18,273 nucleotides of DNA from CAIKKV01 sp044346855. GTDB lineage: Bacteria; Verrucomicrobiota; Kiritimatiellia; CAIKKV01. Numbering within the stretch: position 1 is the first letter of the stretch; the number at the start of each line of letters is the position of its first letter. The DNA lies in NCBI GenBank assembly GCA_044346855.1, contig JBIIYJ010000081.1:1-18273 (forward strand), read 5' to 3'. This document shows, piece by piece, positions 1-6,818 of the stretch. Made by a program: the position numbers and the translations under genes. Below the pieces are notes generated by a model that was not told where the DNA came from, ran no database searches, and saw nothing but the letters and a program-made list of their open reading frames with translations.

Positions 1-1334
1 GCATCCTGCTGCCCGCCCCGCTGTACGCGAAAATTCCCGAGGCCCTGCGCGCGCCGGCGGCGGACGGAACCCCGCCGATGACGGACTTCGAGGGGCGGCG
101 CTACGTCCTGCGGGGCTCGTTCGACCCGAACCGCCTCAAGGCCGTGCGCACCCTGGACGGGGCCGCCTTCGTCCCCCCGGACCTGGTGGAGGTGAAGCGG
201 CAGCTGGAGATCCAGTACCCGCGCGACGCCGACGCCGTCAAGCTGAAGATGGACGAGATGGACCTCGCGGACCTGCCGCTGATCGACGCGGAGAAGTCGG
301 CCCTGATCTGGGAGCCGCGCGCCAGCCAGACGGCCATGCCGGCCCAGAGCCTCGTGTTCCTGCCCCGCAACGCGGCCCAGGCCCGCGCCCTCGCCGGCGA
401 GGCGGCCATCCTGCTCGCCCGCCGCACCAGCTACTCCGCCGGCGGGGAGCACCGCCGCGCCCTCTACGCCAACCGGCTCTCGCTGGGCGGCTTCTCCAAG
501 GTCGTCGTGCCCCTCATCCTCGGCGGGCTGATCATCTTCGGCACCATGCTCAGCTCCGTCAGCGACCGCCAGAAGGAGATCTTCACCTTCTCCGCGCTCG
601 GCCTCGGCCCCCGCCACGTGGCCGCCCTCTTCTTCGCCGAGGCCTCGGTCTACGCCGTGGTCGGCGGCATGGGCGGCTACCTCTTCGCCCACGCCTTCGC
701 CAAGGTCGTCGAGGCGTTCGCCCGCCTGGGCTGGACCGAGTCGCCCGCCATGAACCACTCCTCCATGAACGCCATGCTCACCCTCCTCATCGTCATGGCT
801 ACCGTCCTCATCTCCACCATCTACCCCGCCATCAAGGCCTCCCGCTCCGCCAACCCCGGTGCCCAGCGCGCCTGGCGCATGCCCGAGCCCGAGGGCGACC
901 TTCTCAGCCTCGACTTCCCCTTCACCGTCTCGGAGTACGACGTGGTGGGCCTGGTCAGCTTCCTCGAGGAGCACCTCCTGTCGCACCATGACAAGTCCGT
1001 GGGCCTCTTCGCCGCGGACAAGGTGGAGGTCAACCACGCCAACGGCCGCTTCACGATCAGCGCCATGGTCTGGCTCCAGCCGTTCGACCAGGGCGTGTCG
1101 CAGACCTTCACGCTCCGCACCGACCCCGGGTCCATCCCGGGCATCGACCGGGTGCACGTGGACATGACCCGGCTCAGCGGCAGCCCCGCCATCTGGCGGC
1201 GCAGCTCCCGGGTCTTCATCCACGACCTGCGCTCCCAGTTCATCCTGTGGCGGACCATCCCCGACGAGGCGGCCGACCATTACCACCGCCTCACCACCGC
1301 CCGGTTCATGCCGGATAAAGGAGCGGACGCATGA
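1..1334 (+). CDS. FtsX/MacB-type ABC transporter permease, 5'-truncated by window edge
   Basis: Integral membrane subunit of an ABC transporter of the FtsX/MacB/LolCE class, which typically acts in lipoprotein, peptide or envelope-stress export. The reading frame is open from base 3 with no stop, so the gene begins outside the window; the ATG at 78 lies inside the periplasmic domain and is not the start. Counting from that ATG, a periplasmic-type region (1-140) is followed by hydrophobic segments at about 141-160, 180-208 and 232-250. The FtsX hallmark follows the first one: an acidic/basic DRQKEI turn, then LGLGPRH and a membrane-embedded FAEA. About 150 residues follow the last membrane segment, a longer cytoplasmic tail than usual for FtsX permeases; I do not recognise it. 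The stop overlaps the next start (ATGA), which indicates translational coupling. The cognate ATPase is probably the gene at 3279. Confidence 0.85.
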   Translation, partial: ILLPAPLYAKIPEALRAPAADGTPPMTDFEGRRYVLRGSFDPNRLKAVRTLDGAAFVPPDLVEVKRQLEIQYPRDADAVKLKMDEMDLADLPLIDAEKSALIWEPRASQTAMPAQSLVFLPRNAAQARALAGEAAILLARRTSYSAGGEHRRALYANRLSLGGFSKVVVPLILGGLIIFGTMLSSVSDRQKEIFTFSALGLGPRHVAALFFAEASVYAVVGGMGGYLFAHAFAKVVEAFARLGWTESPAMNHSSMNAMLTLLIVMATVLISTIYPAIKASRSANPGAQRAWRMPEPEGDLLSLDFPFTVSEYDVVGLVSFLEEHLLSHHDKSVGLFAADKVEVNHANGRFTISAMVWLQPFDQGVSQTFTLRTDPGSIPGIDRVHVDMTRLSGSPAIWRRSSRVFIHDLRSQFILWRTIPDEAADHYHRLTTARFMPDKGADA

Positions 1335-3274
1335 AGCTCGACAAGGAACTGGAGGAATTCCGGGACCTGATGAAGCGTCCGACGGAGTTCAAGGACGGCT
1401 TCACCTGGACGTCCCTGGCCGCGGCCGTCTTCATCGCCCTGCTGATGGTGCCCGGCGCCATGTACATGTCGCTCGTCTCGGGCCAGGACCCGACCGGCTC
1501 GGCCAAGTGGGTCACGGTCATCCTCTTCCTGGAAATCGCCCGCCGCACGCACAAGACCATGAACCGGTCCGAGATCTTCGTGCTATTCTACCTGTGCAGC
1601 GCGGCCATGGCCATGCCCTTCTCCGGCCTGCTGTGGAACCAGTTCATCGTGCAGTCCGACGCGGTCTACGGCCAGGGCTGGCAGAACGAGTTCCCCATCT
1701 GGTTCGCGCCCACCGACCCCGAGGTGCTCGGCCAGCGCACGTTCTTCATCAAGGAGTGGATGCCCGCGCTGGGCATGGCCCTGCTCTTCAGCGTCCTGGG
1801 CCGGCTGGACGGCCGCATCCTGGGGTACGGCCTTTTCAAGCTCGCCAGCGACTACGAGAAGCTGCCCTTCCCCATGGCGCCGGTCGGGGCCATGGGCGTG
1901 CTGGCCATCGAGGAGGAAGGCGAGGAGTCCTCGCCCCGCTGGCGCGCCTTCGCCATCGGCGGCGCCATCGGGCTGCTCTTCGGCCTCGTCTACCTCGGCA
2001 TCCCCGTGCTCTCCAACACGATCTTCGGCGTCACCATGCAGGTCCTGCCCATCCCCTTCGTGGACTGGACGGGCAAGACGGAGGGCTTCCTCCCCGCAGT
2101 CGCCACCAGCATGAGCTTCGACCTGGGCAGCTTCCTCACCGGCATGGTCCTGCCCTGGTGGGCCGTGGTGGGCAGCTTCTCCGGACTCGTCTGCACCTTC
2201 ATCGCCAACCCCCTCCTCCACCACGGCGGCATCCTGACCACCTGGCAGCCCGGGGACGGCGCCATCGAGACGGTCTACAAGAACACCATCGACTTCTACT
2301 TCTCCTTCGGCATCGGCCTCTCCCTCGCCGTGGCCGCCATCGGCTTCTACTCCGTCTGGCAGTCCGTCCGCCGCCACAAGGCCTCGCGCCCCCTGCGCGA
2401 GGAACAGGTGGGCCCCCCGCCCGGCCGCGGCGACATCCCGAACTGGGCCATCATCCTCACCTATTTCACCTATGTCGGCGTCTACATCGGCCTCAGCGGC
2501 TGGCTGATCAACTGGCACAAGGGCGTCCTCACCGTGCTCTTCGTCTACGGCGTTATCTACACCCCGATCATCAGCTACGTCACCGCCCGGCTCGAGGGCC
2601 TCTGCGGCCAGGTGGTAGCCCTGCCGCTGGTCCGGGAAATCGGCTTCATCCTCTCGGGCTACGAGGGGCTCAAGATCTGGTTCCTCCCCATCCCCCTGAG
2701 CAACTACGGCGAGGACACGGTCTTCTATCGGCAGGCCGAACTGACCGGCACCCGCTTCTGGTCGATCTGGAAGGCCGACCTGCTCCTGGTGCCGTTCATC
2801 CTGGTCGCCTCGATCCTCTTCGCGAACTTCATCTGGTCCCTCGCCCCCATCCCCTCCGCCGCCTACCCGTTCGCCCAGAAGATGTGGGAGTTCAACGCGC
2901 TCAACACCACCCTCACGTGGGGCGCCACCATGGACGACTTCTCCCCGTTCTTCAAGGCCATCAACGGACTCTTCATCGCCATCGGCGGCGCGTTGGGCCT
3001 GCTCTTCTACATCATCCTCGCCGCGTTCGGCGCCCCCATCCTCCTCTGCTACGGCTTCATTCGCGGCATGGGGCAGGCCATGCCCCACGCCCTGATCCTC
3101 CAGTTCGCCGGCGCACTGCTGGGCCGCTTCTACTTCCAGCCCCGCTGGGGCGCCCGCTGGCGGCAGACCATCCCCATCGTCACCGCCGGCTTCGGCTGCG
3201 GCATGGGCCTCGTGGGCATGTTCTGCATCGGCATCACATTCCTGAGCAAGGCCGTCTTCCAGCTGAGCTACTAA
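1331..3274 (+). CDS. OPT-like / DUF6785-like polytopic membrane transporter
   Basis: A 647-residue integral membrane protein with about a dozen hydrophobic segments, among them residues 28-50, 82-100, 145-158, 206-226, 268-292, 322-345, 371-392, 398-417, 483-505, 545-575, 584-598 and 616-640. The LPFPMAPVGA stretch near 178-187 and the TARLEGLCGQ loop near 418-427 resemble the OPT-related families (DUF6784/DUF6785) found mostly in planctomycetes and Lentisphaerae and often labelled peptide transporter. That assignment rests on recognition from memory and was not searched. It would be a secondary transporter in the inner membrane; substrate unknown. The ATG overlaps the stop of the upstream permease by four bases, and the ABC ATPase starts four bases after its stop, so all three genes probably share one mRNA. 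Position between the two ABC subunits is unusual. The membrane character is certain; the family is moderately sure. Confidence 0.7.
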   Translation: MKLDKELEEFRDLMKRPTEFKDGFTWTSLAAAVFIALLMVPGAMYMSLVSGQDPTGSAKWVTVILFLEIARRTHKTMNRSEIFVLFYLCSAAMAMPFSGLLWNQFIVQSDAVYGQGWQNEFPIWFAPTDPEVLGQRTFFIKEWMPALGMALLFSVLGRLDGRILGYGLFKLASDYEKLPFPMAPVGAMGVLAIEEEGEESSPRWRAFAIGGAIGLLFGLVYLGIPVLSNTIFGVTMQVLPIPFVDWTGKTEGFLPAVATSMSFDLGSFLTGMVLPWWAVVGSFSGLVCTFIANPLLHHGGILTTWQPGDGAIETVYKNTIDFYFSFGIGLSLAVAAIGFYSVWQSVRRHKASRPLREEQVGPPPGRGDIPNWAIILTYFTYVGVYIGLSGWLINWHKGVLTVLFVYGVIYTPIISYVTARLEGLCGQVVALPLVREIGFILSGYEGLKIWFLPIPLSNYGEDTVFYRQAELTGTRFWSIWKADLLLVPFILVASILFANFIWSLAPIPSAAYPFAQKMWEFNALNTTLTWGATMDDFSPFFKAINGLFIAIGGALGLLFYIILAAFGAPILLCYGFIRGMGQAMPHALILQFAGALLGRFYFQPRWGARWRQTIPIVTAGFGCGMGLVGMFCIGITFLSKAVFQLSY

Positions 3275-3278
3275 AAAA

Positions 3279-4007
<729 letters not shown>

Positions 4008-4021
4008 GGGGCAGGGCGAAG

Positions 4022-4069
4022 CCGGGCACCGTGACCTGCCGCGCTTCGAGGCAGGTCTCTGGTGCCCGG
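4022..4069 (+). terminator. Nested hairpin after the ABC operon, possible terminator
   Basis: Outer arms CCGGGCACC (4022-4030) and GGTGCCCGG (4061-4069) and inner arms GACCTGCC (4033-4040) and GGCAGGTC (4050-4057) are both perfect, giving a 17-pair GC-rich stem with a two/three-base internal loop and a nine-base terminal loop. It lies just after the ATPase stop. No T-tract follows, so it is not a canonical intrinsic terminator; it may instead protect the mRNA 3' end or be a mobile palindrome. It is followed by a short TTCAGGG-like iteration (about 4069-4096). Confidence 0.5.
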
Positions 4070-4103
4070 TTCAGGGGTCGGGGTTCAGGGTTCAGGAAAA
4101 GCA

Positions 4104-4170
4104 ATCCGGAGGGACGAGCTGCCGGCTTCGTGAAACACTACGCCGAGCCACGCCCGCGAGTCCTCATGCG
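4104..4170. repeat. Dispersed repeat family B, single copy
   Basis: The 67 bases starting ATCCGGAGGGACGAGCTGCC and ending CTCATGCG match 12396-12462 at all but five positions by eye. Shorter relatives lacking about 33 internal bases form the tandem array at 12183-12392. No coding function is evident. Confidence 0.85.
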
Positions 4171-4193
4171 ACAGACGATTCTACCTGCTCTTA

Positions 4194-4395
4194 AACTACG
4201 AAACACGCTAAAGGCGCGAAAAGGGTAAAACTCACCACGGATAACACCAATCACACGGATAAGAGAAAACCAAGAGGGGGCGCGAAGCGCGCCAACGGAT
4301 TCGGAGTGGCTTCTTACACCAACAATCCGTGTTATCAGTCCAATCCGTGGTTTACTCTTTTCCGGGCTTTCGCGACTTTCGCGTGTTTCGTAGTT
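4194..4395. repeat. Palindromic MITE-like element, fullest copy (family A)
   Basis: About 202 bases with inverted architecture. The left arm reads AACTACGAAACACGC, then an A/G-rich stretch, then ACCACGGATAACAC; the right arm carries the reverse complements (ATCCGTGTTATC, ATCCGTGGT, then TTTCGCG iterations ending CGTAGTT). A GGCGCGAAGCGCGCC hairpin lies near the middle (about 4278-4293). It encodes no protein of its own. Partial copies occur at 5966-6034, 6240-6390, 6507-6535 and 7538-7607. The right arm covers the 3' end of the minus-strand vapC gene. Non-autonomous mobility is inferred from the structure and copy number; no target-site duplication was identified. Confidence 0.75.
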
Positions 4396-4817
4396 CCCTC
4401 TTGCTTTGATTGCCTTCTGGCTTCGTGTAACATGATTGGCAAGCATCTTGCGAATTGCGGGAAGTCTCCATCGGTGGTGAAGATGGCCAAGTCATGTCGC
4501 ACGGCGACGGCGCAGATGAGAAAGTCCGTGTTGGAGCCCTGAATCCCCTTGGAGCGGCACACATTGAAGAACTTCGCGGCCGTCACATAGTCCTCAGTCA
4601 GCACTGGCAGATCGGGGAATGTAGCGAGATGCTCTTCAAGACACGCAAATTGGGCCGCATCTCGCACGCCCGAGAGAATCTCTTGTCGGATTGGCCCGAT
4701 AAGCTCGGCCACATGCGCGGTAATCAACCGCCGAAGTTCTTCTGCCTCCGGGTTATGGGAATCTTTCCTGCGGCGCAACGCCAGAGACCATACACTTGTG
4801 TCAACCAAGACTCTCAT
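4335..4817 (-). CDS. vapC: VapC-type PIN-domain ribonuclease toxin
   Basis: Toxin of a type II toxin-antitoxin pair; PIN-domain toxins of this kind are Mg2+-dependent RNases, often cutting tRNA or rRNA. The PIN acidic residues are visible: D6 in LVDTSVW, E46 in RQEIL, D98 in SNTDFLICA, and D116/D118 in TTDGDF. The core ends near residue 135. From about residue 141 the sequence (TTKHAKVAKARKRVNHGLD) and the stop codon are encoded by the right arm of the family A repeat, so the gene has acquired a repeat-derived basic tail; the ancestral stop was probably close to residue 135-140. The ATG overlaps the antitoxin stop by four bases (ATGA), the standard vapBC arrangement. The active-site residues look intact, so the toxin is probably functional unless the tail interferes. 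Confidence 0.9.
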   Translation of the reverse strand: MRVLVDTSVWSLALRRRKDSHNPEAEELRRLITAHVAELIGPIRQEILSGVRDAAQFACLEEHLATFPDLPVLTEDYVTAAKFFNVCRSKGIQGSNTDFLICAVAVRHDLAIFTTDGDFPQFARCLPIMLHEARRQSKQEGTTKHAKVAKARKRVNHGLD

Positions 4818-5014
4818 GCCCGTGCCCGCTGCCGCTTATAGTCGTATTTCGTGTCGAAATCGACCTTCCCGAAGACCTCCAGGATGCGCTCCTGCTGCAG
4901 GTGACGGATGTAGTCGGTCAGGGCCTGCGTTACGGCCGCCTTCTTTGTGCGGTGGTTGCCCAAGGCAACAGCCTGCTTGATCAGTCGATCGTCCAGTTGA
5001 AGATTTGTCGCCAT
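4814..5014 (-). CDS. vapB: VapB-family antitoxin
   Basis: A 66-residue partner of the adjacent PIN toxin. The sequence ATNLQLDDRLIKQAV followed by HRTKKAAVTQALTDYIRH is typical of the VapB antitoxin family (PF09957-like), with an N-terminal DNA-binding dimerisation part and a C-terminal tail (ILEVFGKVDFD...YDYKRQR) that wraps the toxin. I chose the ATG at 5014 because GGAGGTGAT lies just upstream at good spacing; an upstream GTG at 5041 would add nine residues but has no such signal and leaves the family consensus. Coupled to the toxin by ATGA. It probably represses its own promoter through the inverted repeats at 5026-5057. Confidence 0.9.
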   Translation of the reverse strand: MATNLQLDDRLIKQAVALGNHRTKKAAVTQALTDYIRHLQQERILEVFGKVDFDTKYDYKRQRARA

Positions 5015-5025
5015 GATTATCACCT

Positions 5026-5057
5026 CCACACATATCTTCACACATTGGGTTGTGTGG
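5026..5057 (-). promoter_or_regulatory. Candidate vapBC operator (inverted repeats)
   Basis: Just upstream of the antitoxin start, CCACACA (5026-5032) and TGTGTGG (5051-5057) form an inverted repeat. A nested pair CACACA/TGTGTG (5039-5044 and 5051-5056) has a six-base spacer. On the minus strand this also reads as two ATGTGTG direct repeats. VapB dimers commonly bind such sites for autoregulation. The site partly abuts the ribosome-binding sequence (complement at 5021-5027). Confidence 0.45.
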
Positions 5058-5074
5058 CGTCAATCCGTTTTCAT

Positions 5075-5446
5075 TCATTTCTTGGAGTTTTTCACTAGAT
5101 GAAGCGTTGTAAATGTCACAACACCGACAAATATTCCGGGTAATAATTTCGCTCCATCGAAAAAAGAAGCTAGGAATAAAGAGCCCGTGATTGATACTGG
5201 AATCGACAAGAAAACTATAAAATACTTCCATTTCCCCCATTCGCCAATCCCAATCAACATAAGAATCATCCCAGCCATGCCAATCAAACAAGAGACTGCT
5301 GCATTCCCGTGAGGCACTGTCGGGTCATAAAAGGCGCTTATTAGTTCAACAGTTGCAAAAAGAAAAAGCGCAAGGCCAGGAATGCCAACTAAAAGAAAAA
5401 CAATCGATTTAATCAAGGTTGACTGACGATATACTTTCACGTTCAT
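5075..5446 (-). CDS. AT-rich hypothetical small membrane protein
   Basis: About 123 residues from the ATG at 5446 (a TTG at 5477-5479 would add eleven). Four hydrophobic stretches are visible: SIVFLLVGIPGLALFLFATV, CLIGMAGMILMLIGIG, FIVFLSIPVSITGSLFLASF and LLPGIFVGVVTFTTL, so a four-pass membrane protein is likely. I recognise no family. Base composition and codon use are strikingly AT-rich compared with the flanking GC-rich chromosome genes, which suggests horizontal acquisition. No Shine-Dalgarno sequence is obvious. It sits about 60 bases upstream of the vapBC start on the same strand but shows no functional link. It could be an immunity-like or stress membrane protein; this is only a guess from size and topology. 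Confidence 0.6.
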   Translation of the reverse strand: MNVKVYRQSTLIKSIVFLLVGIPGLALFLFATVELISAFYDPTVPHGNAAVSCLIGMAGMILMLIGIGEWGKWKYFIVFLSIPVSITGSLFLASFFDGAKLLPGIFVGVVTFTTLHLVKNSKK

Positions 5447-5515
5447 ATCAAGCGTGGTTAACGTTGTTGCGCATGCCAACTTGAGATGCGATTACTTTTC
5501 CCTCTTCACTGATAA

Positions 5516-5848
5516 CTAATAGTAATAGCCCCGTCCTGTTTTATACCAGATTCCAGTTTTAATGGGATCTCCTATAAGTGAGGAAGCGATGTCACAATCT
5601 TCGTAAATCTCTTTTTGTATATCATTATCTCTAATAATTCCAATCCGTTCGTATCTTATTGTAGCGTTGCTTTCTAGCTCAGTTTGTAGAACTAACGCCT
5701 TTATCATTTTTTTCATTTCATCTTCTGATGGAGCAGTACAGCCAATTTCTTGCAGATAACCTTTAATCATTTTTTGATCAGAATAATCTTTGAATTTTAG
5801 CACCAGTTTCTTTTTAAAACGAACATCGATATTAACATAATAAATCAT
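5516..5848 (-). CDS. AT-rich hypothetical protein
   Basis: A 110-residue protein from the ATG at 5848 (MIYYVNIDVRF...), rich in Lys, Ile, Tyr and acidic residues, ending in GRGYYY. No signal peptide or membrane segment is seen; it looks like a small soluble alpha/beta protein. I do not recognise the family. The same frame runs open upstream to 5986, but those residues are encoded by the family C repeat and give low-complexity peptide, so the start at 5848 is preferred; a run of seven Gs immediately before it may serve as a ribosome-binding site. The composition is AT-rich like the neighbour at 5075 and unlike the rest of the window, consistent with transfer. It is followed by another small gene on the same strand and preceded by repeats. 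Confidence 0.55.
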   Translation of the reverse strand: MIYYVNIDVRFKKKLVLKFKDYSDQKMIKGYLQEIGCTAPSEDEMKKMIKALVLQTELESNATIRYERIGIIRDNDIQKEIYEDCDIASSLIGDPIKTGIWYKTGRGYYY

Positions 5849-5888
5849 ACCCCCCCCACCGCCGCTATGGCACGTTAGAGCGGCCCGA

Positions 5889-5993
5889 TCCGGACAGTTT
5901 CCCGTGCGCGGAGCGCCCGGGCCACCTGCTTCGCTAGGGGCAGGATTGACCTTCCCCCCGTCCCTAATCCGTGGTATCCGTGTCATCCGTGGT
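5889..5993. repeat. Dispersed repeat family C, copy 1
   Basis: Starts TCCGGACAGTTTCCCG, contains the GCCCGGGC palindrome and a small CCTGC...GCAGG hairpin, then CCTTCCCCCCGTCCCTAATCCGTGG. It is nearly identical to 6430-6535, with about four differences by eye. It leads directly into a family A right arm. Confidence 0.9.
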
Positions 5994-6034
5994 TTCTTCT
6001 CCAGGCTTTCGCGTCTTTCGCGTGTTTCGTAGTC
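5966..6034. repeat. Family A right-arm copy
   Basis: AATCCGTGGTATCCGTGTCATCCGTGG, then CTTTCGCGTCTTTCGCG and TTTCGTAGT: the right half of the palindromic element seen whole at 4194-4395. It overlaps the end of family C copy 1, so the two families occur as a composite here. Confidence 0.85.
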
Positions 6035-6040
6035 CCCCCC

Positions 6041-6175
6041 CTACAGCCCCGGGTAATAAATGATTTTGACACCCTTCATGCCGGTGGTGTTGCCCACAAA
6101 AATGCTGACATAATATAGTTGCATGCCCTTTTCATAGCATCCCCCTTTGATACCGCTCCTGGATAATTCCAGCAT
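6041..6175 (-). CDS. Candidate small ORF, 44 residues
   Basis: An ATG at 6175 opens a 44-codon frame ending at TAG 6041-6043. It begins MLELSRSGIKGG and continues KGMQLYYVSIFVGNTT, ending IIYYPGL. Composition (Tyr, Ile, Val, Gly) is protein-like and resembles the neighbouring AT-rich ORFan in style; both contain a YYV-(S/N)-I-x-V start-like stretch. An alternative start at 6124 (MQLYYV) has AAAAGGG just upstream. It fills almost the whole non-repeat gap between two repeat blocks. It may be a real small protein or the 3' remnant of a larger gene; no family is recognised. Confidence 0.3.
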   Translation of the reverse strand: MLELSRSGIKGGCYEKGMQLYYVSIFVGNTTGMKGVKIIYYPGL

Positions 6176-6239
6176 TTGGTGACGAGGAGTATTTATCCCC
6201 TACGCCGGGATGTCAAGCGATTCGGAAAGCGGAAGAATC

Positions 6240-6390
6240 ACCACGGATCACACTGATCCCACGGATACGAGAAAACCAAGAGGAGGCGCGAAGCGCGCCA
6301 ATAAACACGTCAGCTTCTTACAAAACAATCCGTGTTATCCGTGCAATCCGTGGTTCCGGCTTTCGCGTCTTTCGCGTATTTCGTAGTTCC
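6240..6390. repeat. Family A element, second near-complete copy
   Basis: ACCACGGAT at 6240, then AGAAAACCAAGAGG, the GGCGCGAAGCGCGCC central hairpin, CAGCTTCTTACA, AATCCGTGTTATCCGTGCAA, CCGTGG and TTTCGCG iterations ending CGTAGTTCC. The order and spacing match 4234-4396, including the non-palindromic centre, but the outer left arm is missing. This shows the centre is part of the element and not local sequence. Confidence 0.85.
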
Positions 6391-6429
6391 ATCTTCCGCC
6401 GCCATGGTTCGTTCACGGGTCCGAATTTT

Positions 6430-6535
6430 TCCGGACAGTTTCCCGTGCGCGGAGCGCCCGGGCCACCTGCTTCGCTAGGGGCAGGCTTGACCTTCCCCCC
6501 GTCCCTAATCCGTGGCATCCGTGTCAATCCGTGAT
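6430..6535. repeat. Dispersed repeat family C, copy 2
   Basis: Same sequence as 5889-5993 with only a few changes, again ending in AATCCGTGG-type units. The second copy has no CTTTCGCG arm; instead it runs into the CACAGAGAG palindrome. Confidence 0.9.
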
Positions 6536-6540
6536 TTCAC

Positions 6541-6619
6541 CACAGAGAGCACAGAGATCACGGAGATCAGTTGCTTGTGTAATGCATTTCCTAATTCGGC
6601 TCTCTCTGTGTTCTCTGTG
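6541..6619. repeat. Second palindromic MITE-like element (CACAGAGA type)
   Basis: The left arm CACAGAGAGCACAGAGA (6541-6557) and right arm TCTCTGTGTTCTCTGTG (6603-6619) are reverse complements with one mismatch in 17. The 45-base centre is noncoding. Different in sequence from family A but alike in design. Confidence 0.75.
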
Positions 6620-6627
6620 TTGATAAA

Positions 6628-6741
6628 ATGATATTTTTGTTTACCGAACATGCTACGCAACTCGACGACCTCCATTCCGTTTCCATCACCCTTTCCTGCC
6701 GCATCACCCTCGACTTCCTCATCGCCGGAAAAACCGTCTGA
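6628..6741 (+). CDS. Doubtful small ORF, 37 residues
   Basis: A plus-strand frame from ATG 6628 to TGA 6739-6741 encodes MIFLFTEHATQLDDL, then SVSITLSCRITLDFLIAGKTV. The alternating hydrophobic pattern is protein-like, and GC content rises relative to the flanks, so it may be the 3' fragment of a chromosomal gene whose front was lost when repeats inserted. No ribosome-binding site is seen and no family is recognised. Confidence 0.2.
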   Translation: MIFLFTEHATQLDDLHSVSITLSCRITLDFLIAGKTV

Positions 6742-6765
6742 ATGTCATTAATAAAATTTGCATCA

Positions 6766-6788
6766 AATAATACCACTTTGGTATTATT
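6766..6788 (+). promoter_or_regulatory. Perfect palindromic operator upstream of the second toxin-antitoxin module
   Basis: AATAATACCA (6766-6775) and TGGTATTATT (6779-6788) are perfect ten-base inverted repeats with a CTT spacer, located 30 bases before the antitoxin ATG in an AT-rich stretch. Ribbon-helix-helix antitoxins typically bind such palindromes to repress their own operon. Confidence 0.7.
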
Positions 6789-6818
6789 ACGGTATCTCTT
6801 CACATGAAAGGGTCATTC

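Noticed and set aside
4069..4096. Telomere-like TTCAGGG iteration
   Set aside because: It is very short and imperfect, and internal to the chromosome; better seen as simple intergenic repeat.
5849..5986. N-terminal extension of the 5516-5848 gene, and a similar frame at 6318-6527
   Set aside because: Both are translations of the family C and A repeats (PAPSEAGGPGAPRTGNCP in each), so they reflect repeat DNA and not a conserved protein.
6591..6803. Minus-strand 70-codon frame
   Set aside because: Its C-terminus is translated CACAGAGA repeat and its start overlaps the antitoxin promoter palindrome, so coding is unlikely.
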